NCBI GenBank assembly: GCA_937926325.1
Contig: CALAZQ010000148.1
Span: 1-5,173 of the forward strand
Direction of reading: 5' to 3'
From: an uncultured Planctomycetaceae bacterium
GTDB lineage: Bacteria; Planctomycetota; Planctomycetia; Pirellulales; UBA1268
Length of the DNA: 5,173 nt
Part shown: positions 1 to 5,173 of the stretch, piece by piece
How the letters are laid out: the number at the start of each line of letters is the position of its first letter
Numbering within the stretch: the stretch's first letter is position 1
Program-made: the position numbers and the translations under genes
The notes under the pieces: generated by a model
What the model saw: only the letters and a program-made list of their open reading frames with translations
What the model was told of the DNA's origin: nothing
Database searches by the model: none

Positions 1-1
1 C

Positions 2-547
2 TTCGAGACGCCTAACCCAAGCTTTCGTTGCCCTTCAAATCCAGCCATGTCGGGAGACTCGCCCTTCACCAGCTATCTTAGTGTCCAAGGAGGCGGTCCC
101 ACGCCGTCGTGTTCCACAGAAAGTGTTCGCCGTGTCTTCTACAGGAATGGCATCCTGTTTCACAACTCTTCCATCGGCTTCCATGAGATCACCGATGGAA
201 CATCAAAGACATTCCTGGTTGGGGAGACGAAATACTGCCTGACGAAGGGCGGTAACGCAAATACTCCAGCTCGATTCCTGAGTTGGGCGTCCTCCGGATA
301 CACGAAAACAAACGGCGCACCGTGGGCTTCGGCTGCCGCTTTGCTCCAAATAAACTCAGTCCCAGGTAGCGGCAATGACTTCGATACCATGGACACGACC
401 ACCCGGCTCTTCGGTAGTTTTCATCCTTCCGGCTGCCACTTCGCATACGCGGATGGTGCCGTCGCGTTTGTCAAAGAAGATATCGGTCTCAGCGTCTATC
501 AGAATCTCGCCATTCGGAACGATGGTACGCCATCGCAAGCTCCGTGA
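2..547 (+). CDS. DUF1559 / H-X9-DG prepilin-like protein, 3' part (5' end outside window)
   Basis: The frame is open from the first complete codon at base 2, and residues before the first ATG (base 47) already fit the family (FRCPSNP, visible residues 8-14), so the gene starts upstream of the window and that ATG is internal. The visible 181 residues are the C-terminal part of a DUF1559 protein, a family abundant in Planctomycetes and Verrucomicrobia whose members usually begin with a type IV pilin-like cleavage/methylation helix (not visible here). Family hallmarks are CPS near the visible start, ITDGTSKTFLVGE (visible residues 63-75), and the C-terminal H-X9-DG motif: His codon at 422-424, Asp-Gly codons at 452-457, in the context FHPSGCHFAYADG. 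The protein is probably a cell-surface or pseudopilin-like component; its molecular role is unknown in the family. It ends in TGA at 545-547, overlapping the next start, so the two are probably translated together. Family assignment is strong; function is open. Confidence 0.88.
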   Translation, partial: FETPNPSFRCPSNPAMSGDSPFTSYLSVQGGGPTPSCSTESVRRVFYRNGILFHNSSIGFHEITDGTSKTFLVGETKYCLTKGGNANTPARFLSWASSGYTKTNGAPWASAAALLQINSVPGSGNDFDTMDTTTRLFGSFHPSGCHFAYADGAVAFVKEDIGLSVYQNLAIRNDGTPSQAP

Positions 548-948
548 AACTACAAACCGAAGGAATAGCCCGCTTGTGGCTGTACACAGGGCTTATTCTC
601 GCGACAGCCGCCGTCGTTGGCTGCCGGCGAAGCGACGGGCTAGCGCGATTTGACGTATCCGGGAGTATCCGGTTTCAGGGAAAGCCCGTGCCTCAGGGCG
701 AGGTGATCTTCAGGCCGGACGACACCGTGGGGAACAACGGTCCCGGAAGTTTCGCAAGAATCACGGACGGCAGGTATCGGACCCACCCAGGAAAGGGCGT
801 GGTGGGAGGAGCCTATGTTGTGGAAATCATCGGCTTCGATGGAATCGCGAGTGAAGAATCGTCGGTCGGCAGCCCCCTGTGTGATCCCGTCACTCTTCGA
901 GTCGATTTTCCCAAGCAGGCTTCGACACGCGACTTTGATCTGCCGTGA
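544..948 (+). CDS. small transthyretin-like (carboxypeptidase-regulatory-type) lipoprotein
   Basis: This is a 134-residue exported lipoprotein. The GTG start at 544 overlaps the TGA of the DUF1559 gene (GTGA, 544-547). It gives a Lys2/Arg10 n-region, a hydrophobic stretch (about residues 11-25) and a lipobox VVGC with Cys27 as the predicted lipidated residue. The mature part opens with VSGSIRFQGKPVPQGEVIF (38-56), the pattern of the small beta-sandwich proteins that commonly sit beside DUF1559 genes in planctomycetes. The segment GKGVVGGAYVVEI (83-95) fits the later strands of such a fold. No catalytic residues are seen; a structural or surface role is likely. A TTG at 574, preceded by GAAGGA at 559-564, is an alternative start with a better ribosome site, but it would remove both basic n-region residues, so GTG is preferred. 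The lack of a clear ribosome site before 544 fits coupling to the upstream gene. The lipoprotein call is solid; the fold is inferred. Confidence 0.82.
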   Translation: MKLQTEGIARLWLYTGLILATAAVVGCRRSDGLARFDVSGSIRFQGKPVPQGEVIFRPDDTVGNNGPGSFARITDGRYRTHPGKGVVGGAYVVEIIGFDGIASEESSVGSPLCDPVTLRVDFPKQASTRDFDLP

Positions 949-1046
949 CTTGTAATCGCATCCAGCACGAAGGCAGCCTCCTCATCGCTGGTCAGGAAAA
1001 AAAGCAGTGGCAGCCGACCGTCGTCATCATGATGAACCGGCCACAC
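936..1046 (+). pseudogene. possible relic of a sialidase-like gene 3' end (tentative)
   Basis: In the convergent gap, bases 960-989 on the plus strand match the coding strand of the sialidase-like gene (minus strand of 2653-2682) at 28 of 30 positions, with a 17-base exact run. Both are read in the same codon phase: IQHEGSLLIA here, IEHEGSLFIA in the intact gene. After it the frame continues as GQEKKQW...TVVIMM, loosely like the hydrophobic final strand that follows the motif in the intact protein. The frame is closed just upstream by TGA at 936-938 and has no start codon of its own, so it is not an intact gene. It may be a decayed second copy, a transferred fragment, or a chance match in a conserved motif. 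Flanking bases do not align, which limits the case. Confidence 0.25.
997..1044 (-). terminator. weak candidate Rho-independent terminator for the minus-strand genes
   Basis: Read on the minus strand, the stretch directly after the FAD oxidoreductase stop contains GTGGC (plus-strand 1040-1044) and its complement GCCAC (plus-strand 1007-1011), followed three bases later by seven T (plus-strand A7 at 997-1003). An alternative register, GTGGCCGGTT with GGTCGGCTGC, gives ten pairs of which five are G-U. The loop holds the perfect palindrome TCATCATGATGA (1024-1035). Position and T-run are right for a terminator; the stem is short or wobble-rich, so the call is weak. For the plus-strand genes the run is A, not T, so it does not serve them in the same way. 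Confidence 0.3.
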
Positions 1047-2447
1047 TCACGCGCGATGCCCGATGGCCTTCAGCTTGGCCGTCGCCTCGCTCCAGGGGAC
1101 TTCATGCGGAAGACGTTGTGAGGCGGCGGCGAGGGCGGCGACGACGCCTGCGGCCTCGCCCATCGCGACGGCGTTGCCGGTGACGCGGTAGCTGGAGTGC
1201 GCGATGAAGTCGCCGCTGATGCAGCGTCCGGCCATCATGAGACCGTCCACGTCTTTGGCGATCAACGCCTGCAGCGGAATCTCGTAGGGCTTCATCTTGG
1301 TCTTCATCGGCATGATGGCATGCTTTTTGTTGTGCTCCGCGCTCAGGGCATGCACGTCGATCGGAAAGGTCACCCGCACCACGGCGTCGTCGTGCCGCAC
1401 GCCCTCGGCGAGGTCGTCCTGCACCACCGTGTAGCGGCCCTTGATGCGGCGGCCGTCGCGCACGCCGATCTGTTCGGCGGTGGCGACGATCTGGATGCCT
1501 TCCCACGGTCCGCCGAGTGCGCGGAGGTTCGCGACCATCATGTTCATCTCCGCGCGGGCCCGCACGGTGGCGGCCGTGATCTCCGCGGCATCCCAGGGCC
1601 TGACGCCGTATTCGTGATTCATCATCGCGAAGACCAGATTGTCCCGCACGTGCCACAGCGTTGGATCGCGGTAACTGGGGAGGTGGCCGGTGCTCACCAG
1701 CAGGTCCCGGATGCGCTTCTTCTTCCCGGCGTCGGAGTTTTCGCCCGGCTTCGGCGTGCTGAAACGGATGAACTCGCGCAAGGCGTCCGCGTCCTTCACG
1801 ACGAGCAGCGCATTGAGCGACATCGGCTGGCAGGGGCAATCCTCTGCCATGCCGACCTCGAACTCGCATCCGGCCTGAAAGCCGAGGTCGCCGTCGCCGG
1901 TCGTGTCGATGAAGACCGGTGCCTTCCAGGCCTGTCGGCCGGACTTGGACTCCGTGACGATGGTGGTGAGCCGGGTGCCTTCTTTGAAGGCGGCCGAGAC
2001 CTTCGTGTGGAATTGGAACTTCACGCCCGCTTCACCACACATCTCTTCGAGCAGCAGCTTGAGCGCCTCGGGGTCGTAGCAGAACGCGGTCGCCCTTCTG
2101 GAACCTGCCCGCGCATCGCGCGCATCGAGCTCGTCGCGCAGTTCCTTGGCGAACCCAGGTTTGTCGAAGTCATGCAAATAACCCAGCAGCCCGGCCGTCC
2201 ACACCCCACCGAGACAGCCGCGCCACTCGAAGAGCCGCACCTTCGCGCCTGCACGCGCGGCGGTGATGGCGGCGGTCACCCCGGCCGGTCCACCTCCGCA
2301 CACGATGACATCGGCGTCCTTTGCCAAGGGAATCTCACGCACCGGTTCGCTGAAGTGTCCGGCCGTGATCTCCGCGGCGTGGAGGTGCATCTGAGTCGCG
2401 GCACCGGCGGCGAGTGCGGCGGTGAAGAACGTTCGGCGGTCGGCCAT
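1047..2447 (-). CDS. Tat-exported FAD-dependent oxidoreductase (FAD_oxidored family)
   Basis: This flavoprotein has 466 residues from the ATG at 2445-2447. That start is chosen because it opens a twin-arginine leader, MADRRTFFTAALAAG, ending near HLHA-AE. A GTG at 2508-2510 would add 21 Pro/Arg-rich residues with no family sense. GGAG lies 12 bases upstream (plus-strand 2460-2463). Domains: dinucleotide-binding DVIVCGGGPAG (46-56) with the ribose-binding acidic residue at Glu74; GCLGGVWTAG (77-86); DTTGDGDLG (181-189); IGVRDGRRIKGRY (327-339); and the C-terminal FAD segment GLMMAGRCISG (402-412) followed by TGNAVAMGEAAGVVA (423-437). These fit the FAD_oxidored (PF12831) group, related to the fumarate reductase/succinate dehydrogenase flavoprotein fold. 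A Tat leader fits cofactor loading before export. The substrate is unknown; the neighbours suggest a sugar or sugar derivative. It is the last gene of the minus-strand unit, 100 bases after the sialidase-like stop. Family is secure; reaction is not. Confidence 0.9.
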   Translation of the reverse strand: MADRRTFFTAALAAGAATQMHLHAAEITAGHFSEPVREIPLAKDADVIVCGGGPAGVTAAITAARAGAKVRLFEWRGCLGGVWTAGLLGYLHDFDKPGFAKELRDELDARDARAGSRRATAFCYDPEALKLLLEEMCGEAGVKFQFHTKVSAAFKEGTRLTTIVTESKSGRQAWKAPVFIDTTGDGDLGFQAGCEFEVGMAEDCPCQPMSLNALLVVKDADALREFIRFSTPKPGENSDAGKKKRIRDLLVSTGHLPSYRDPTLWHVRDNLVFAMMNHEYGVRPWDAAEITAATVRARAEMNMMVANLRALGGPWEGIQIVATAEQIGVRDGRRIKGRYTVVQDDLAEGVRHDDAVVRVTFPIDVHALSAEHNKKHAIMPMKTKMKPYEIPLQALIAKDVDGLMMAGRCISGDFIAHSSYRVTGNAVAMGEAAGVVAALAAASQRLPHEVPWSEATAKLKAIGHRA

Positions 2448-2547
2448 GATGGTGGAGAACTCCGGTGGTGGGGAAAAGGGCTGAAATGCTGCGCGACGGC
2501 GTGGCCGCACAGGAACGCAACGTTTGCAAGGAACCGTATTGGAATGG

Positions 2548-3807
2548 TCATGGCTTGGGATCAGCGATCAAGGGTTTCTCCGGCATCTTCACCGCGTCCA
2601 CGTCGCCGAGTTTCACCTTCAACACTTCCATGGTCATTTTGCCGCCGGAAAAAGCGATGAAGAGGCTGCCTTCGTGCTCGATCACGTGCGGGTATTCGGC
2701 CCGACGCCCGCCCACGAGGCGGAGCATCTTGGTGAAAACCAGGCCGTCGTCGCTGATCGCAAGCGTCAGTGGCTCGCGCTTCTTGGGATCGGGGTTGGAG
2801 ACGAGCACGTAGCGGCCGTCGGCAAGACGCAGGCCGCTGAACTTTGAGGTGGCGTCGGGGAAGTTCGTCTTGATGGGCTTGCTCCAGGTGCGGCCGTCAT
2901 CAGCGGAGATGGCGCGGTAGAGGAAGCCGCTGCGGCGTTGGTCACGAAAGACAGCGGTGAGCCTGTTGTCGGGAAGAATCCACCAGTCCGGCTCTTCCGC
3001 CGACAGCTCGGATGCCGATCCTGGCACTGGAAAGGACTCCCACTGGTCCAGGGCCTTCACGCCACCCACGAGGAAATGCACACCTGTCTTTTTGCAGTCG
3101 AACTGGCGTCGTGACATGATCCACTGCCCGGTGTGCAGTCCGATCGGCGGAAAGTTGTTGATGGTGTTTTTGAAAACGAGGCCCGCGTCACGCCACTCGC
3201 CAGACGACTTGTCGAACCGGAAGCCGCGAAGCTCGAGGCTGGGGCCGAAAAAGCCCGCCGCCTCGTCCCGGGAGGCGAGCGCGAGCAGTACCCCCTCGCG
3301 TTTCCAAAAGCCGTTTGCCACCCAGCGCATGCCCCTGTCCGTCCGCTTGCCGTAGTGCGGCGAATCGGGGCCGGAGTCGGGCAGGACAGGCGTCATGAAC
3401 TCCGGCGTACTCCACTGCAAGCCGTCGGTGCTCGTCGCATATTTCACGCGCTGGCCCACCTGGTCCTCGATGCCCGGTCCGTCGCTCCACATCGCCCAGA
3501 ACTGCCCGTCGTGATGGGCGAGGTAGCTGTGGTTGTTCATGCCGCCATACTTCAGGAGCGGCGGTTGCGTGCTTGGTTTCGCCACGGTTTCCGTGAACCG
3601 CAAGTCGCGCACATCGCTCACGACGGCGTGCTCGCTCGGCAGCTTCGGCAGCGCATCAAAATCGAGCTGGTGGGGATTGTCCGGCAGCCATGGGCCCGAG
3701 AGCATGACGGACGAGGCGGGGGCATGCTGCGGCCCGTCGGCGGCACGCAGCCCGGCCAGCGGCGGAAGCAGCAGGGCGGAGAGGATGAAATGGAATACGT
3801 GTTTCAT
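2548..3807 (-). CDS. secreted sialidase-like (BNR/Asp-box) beta-propeller protein
   Basis: The chosen start (ATG at 3805-3807) gives 419 residues and a clean Sec signal: MKH, then a Leu/Ala-rich core, then LRA-ADG (cleavage near residue 23). An upstream ATG at 3829-3831 would add eight residues ahead of the basic n-region and is less likely. Neither has a good ribosome site. The mature protein shows propeller features: a full Asp box SADDGRTW (301-308), degenerate ones STDGLQW (126-132) and SDDGLVF (352-358), and a terminal YPHVIEHEGSLFIAFS (372-387) typical of the last blade in sialidase-like proteins. An early stretch NNHSYLAHHDGQFWAMW, then GQRVKYATS, resembles planctomycete/verrucomicrobial proteins annotated as exo-alpha-sialidase. 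No RIP (FRIP-type) motif is present, so true sialidase activity is doubtful; it may hydrolyse or only bind another glycan. It begins 41 bases after the stop of the CBM9-like gene, and its TGA (2548-2550) is followed by the flavoprotein gene. Fold is confident; enzyme activity is uncertain. Confidence 0.82.
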   Translation of the reverse strand: MKHVFHFILSALLLPPLAGLRAADGPQHAPASSVMLSGPWLPDNPHQLDFDALPKLPSEHAVVSDVRDLRFTETVAKPSTQPPLLKYGGMNNHSYLAHHDGQFWAMWSDGPGIEDQVGQRVKYATSTDGLQWSTPEFMTPVLPDSGPDSPHYGKRTDRGMRWVANGFWKREGVLLALASRDEAAGFFGPSLELRGFRFDKSSGEWRDAGLVFKNTINNFPPIGLHTGQWIMSRRQFDCKKTGVHFLVGGVKALDQWESFPVPGSASELSAEEPDWWILPDNRLTAVFRDQRRSGFLYRAISADDGRTWSKPIKTNFPDATSKFSGLRLADGRYVLVSNPDPKKREPLTLAISDDGLVFTKMLRLVGGRRAEYPHVIEHEGSLFIAFSGGKMTMEVLKVKLGDVDAVKMPEKPLIADPKP

Positions 3808-3848
3808 GATTGGGGTGAGGGTGGGTTCCATGGCGTTGAAGTTGGGTT

Positions 3849-5173
3849 TTATGGTGCCGGGTTCTTTGCCGATTGGTTGCTATCCGATATCAGCACGGTG
3901 CCCCACAAGCCAGGGGTGAGCATGATCTCGCCGGGGACGTCGCTGACCAGGCCGGTGGTCTTGTTGGCCCAGTAGGTGCGGGCCACGGTCGTCTTGCCGT
4001 CACTGGCGGCGCTGAGAATGCCGAAATCGATCCTGTAACGCTTGCCGGGCTGCGGCTTGAGGCCGAGCAGCTCGAACGGCACCACGGCTTCGACGGCGTA
4101 GCCCTTGCGTGTTCTCTTGATGCCGATGTTCGCGGGATCGAGCCGGTCGACGCGGTCAACGTATTCCGTATGCCACGGCGAGGAGAAGCCGACGCGCTCG
4201 TTTGCCGGTGTCCCGGGCACGCGGTGGCGGTAAAGCACGCCGATAGGCTTGCCCTGGAACAGACTGATCAGCAGCCGCTGATCGCCGGGTGCGGGTCCGG
4301 TGCGGCCCGGATCGGCATCCGGATCGACCCCGATCTGCAGATCCACCGAGTCGCCACTCTTGAAAAGCAGGTTGGGCTCATCGCCGGCGTTGCGCAACGG
4401 TTGGCCGCTGTCCACGCGCCAGGCGAGATAGAGGTTCTCTTCGTCCGCGCGCACGGCGAAGGCGCCGCGCTTGGCGATGGACGTGAAGGCATCGGCATCC
4501 CATTCGCCGAGGTTGCCGTCCGGCTTCACCGGTGCGGAAGGCGCGGCGAGCGTCAGAGCTGTCGGCACGGCCTTGCGGGCCGCCCGCAAGGCCCGGCGGA
4601 CACGCCAGGCCTCGACCGCCGCCAGATCGTCGCCGCTGACGGTCAGGGCGGTCTCCAGCCGTTGCATGGATTCCAGGCCACTCATCTCGACAACGCTGGC
4701 GTGGTGATGCCCCGCCACCAGATAAAAAGTGCCGCTGTCGGTCCGCTGAAAACTGCCGTCGAAATGTTCACCGCCCAGCGTGACGTTGTTTAGCGACATG
4801 CCAAGTTCGGTTTTCGGGAATTCCCAGGCTTTGACTCCGGGCGTGCGCAGGTCGTGCCAGACCGTGGCGGCCAGCAGGCCGTCAGCCGTGAACAGGTACC
4901 ATTCGCCGCTGTTGCTGCTGAGCATGAAGACCTCGCCCACGCCGGGAATCTCCTCCCGGCCGATGAAGCCCAGCGTCCCGACCAGTTGGCCCGGGCGCGG
5001 CTCGGTAGCGTGATGGGTGCCGTGCACGCCGACGAACCGGTTAGGGTAGGTCCAGGTGACACTGCCTGCCGTGTCCTGGGTGGTGAGCGGATGGCCGTTG
5101 ATCAGGAGATGTCCGTCCCGGGCGACGGCGGTCGCGTAGAGGGTTCGGACCGGCAATTCGCGCGGCGTGGCCG
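3849..5173 (-). CDS. large extracytoplasmic-type protein ending in a CBM9/DOMON-like domain, 3' part
   Basis: The frame is open through the right edge of the window, so the gene starts outside. The leftmost possible start inside (TTG at 5154-5156) is preceded by in-frame ATPRE and is not credible as the true start. About 440 residues are visible. Counting from that TTG, the first ~170 residues look like the end of a beta-propeller or similar beta-rich domain (GHLLINGHPL, RPGQLVGTLGFIG, GEWYLFTADGLLAATVWHD, then HASVVEMSGLESMQRLETALTV). A short basic helix-like linker follows (185-196). Residues ~205-423 resemble CBM9/DOMON-type carbohydrate-binding domains: PDGNLGEWDADAF (212-224), FAVRADEENLYLAWRV (233-248), FKSGDSVDLQIGVDPDAD (265-282), KGYAVEAVVPFELLGL (351-366), RIDFGIL (375-381) and TYWANKTTG (394-402). 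It is the first visible gene of the minus-strand unit. It probably acts outside the cytoplasm in glycan binding; the signal peptide and any catalytic part are off-window. The C-terminal domain call is fairly good; the N-terminal one is tentative. Confidence 0.75.
   Translation of the reverse strand, partial: ATPRELPVRTLYATAVARDGHLLINGHPLTTQDTAGSVTWTYPNRFVGVHGTHHATEPRPGQLVGTLGFIGREEIPGVGEVFMLSSNSGEWYLFTADGLLAATVWHDLRTPGVKAWEFPKTELGMSLNNVTLGGEHFDGSFQRTDSGTFYLVAGHHHASVVEMSGLESMQRLETALTVSGDDLAAVEAWRVRRALRAARKAVPTALTLAAPSAPVKPDGNLGEWDADAFTSIAKRGAFAVRADEENLYLAWRVDSGQPLRNAGDEPNLLFKSGDSVDLQIGVDPDADPGRTGPAPGDQRLLISLFQGKPIGVLYRHRVPGTPANERVGFSSPWHTEYVDRVDRLDPANIGIKRTRKGYAVEAVVPFELLGLKPQPGKRYRIDFGILSAASDGKTTVARTYWANKTTGLVSDVPGEIMLTPGLWGTVLISDSNQSAKNPAP

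Noticed and set aside
1024..1035. Perfect 12-base palindrome TCATCATGATGA as a possible operator
   Set aside because: It lies at the 3' ends of two convergent genes rather than at a promoter, and fits better as the loop of the terminator-like structure.
813..1046. A minus-strand frame after the flavoprotein stop containing SDEEAAFVLD, a peptide also seen in an antisense frame near 2650
   Set aside because: The shared peptide is simply the reverse reading of the 28/30 nucleotide match between 960-989 and 2653-2682; the frame then runs antisense through the lipoprotein gene.
2276..2551. A minus-strand frame whose ATG overlaps the sialidase-like stop (ATGA) and begins like a signal peptide, MTIPIRFLANVAFLCGHAVAQ
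   Set aside because: After about 30 residues it becomes Pro/Ser/Arg-rich shadow sequence of the flavoprotein gene, which has its own Tat leader and start; a frameshifted longer leader is not needed. Ribosome re-initiation here cannot be excluded.
1197..2660. A long plus-strand open frame (487 codons) antisense to the flavoprotein gene
   Set aside because: It is a mirror frame of a high-GC gene with clear FAD motifs on the other strand; its product is His/Gly/Arg-rich with no recognisable motif, and its right end also runs into the sialidase-like gene.
3133..3975. A plus-strand open frame of 280 codons antisense to the sialidase-like gene
   Set aside because: It lies opposite a gene with a signal peptide and Asp boxes, crosses a gene boundary, and has no recognisable motif of its own.

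Overview
The window looks like chromosomal DNA from a member of the Planctomycetes-Verrucomicrobia-Chlamydiae superphylum. Three things point there: a DUF1559 / H-X9-DG prepilin-like protein paired with a tiny transthyretin-type lipoprotein, a sialidase-like secreted protein with a short Leu/Ala-rich signal ending in RA-AD, and a FAD_oxidored-type flavoprotein with a twin-arginine leader. Verrucomicrobia or Planctomycetes are both possible; this stretch cannot settle which.

Layout. Positions 1-948, plus strand: the 3' part of a DUF1559 pseudopilin-like gene (its 5' end lies before the window), followed with a 4-base GTGA overlap by a 134-residue lipoprotein. Positions 949-1046: a short convergent intergenic region. 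It holds a weak terminator-like structure for the minus-strand genes and a 30-base segment that matches the 3' part of the sialidase-like gene at 28 of 30 positions. Positions 1047-5173, minus strand, read from right to left: the 3' part of a large protein ending in a CBM9/DOMON-like sugar-binding domain (its 5' end lies beyond the window), then a secreted sialidase-like beta-propeller protein, then a Tat-exported FAD-dependent oxidoreductase.

The three minus-strand genes are closely spaced (41 and 100 bases between chosen starts and the preceding stops) and are probably one transcription unit. Two carry export signals and the third carries a carbohydrate-binding-type domain, so the simplest reading is an extracytoplasmic saccharide-handling module: binding, propeller-type recognition or hydrolysis, and flavin-dependent oxidation. 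The substrate cannot be read from the sequence. The two plus-strand genes belong to a separate, convergent unit and have visibly lower GC in places.

No tRNA, rRNA, CRISPR array, insertion sequence or phage gene is seen. The promoters of both units must lie outside the window. The nearest things to something unexpected are the 28/30 repeat in the convergent gap, possibly a relic of a second sialidase-like gene, and the propeller + exported flavoprotein + sugar-binding combination.
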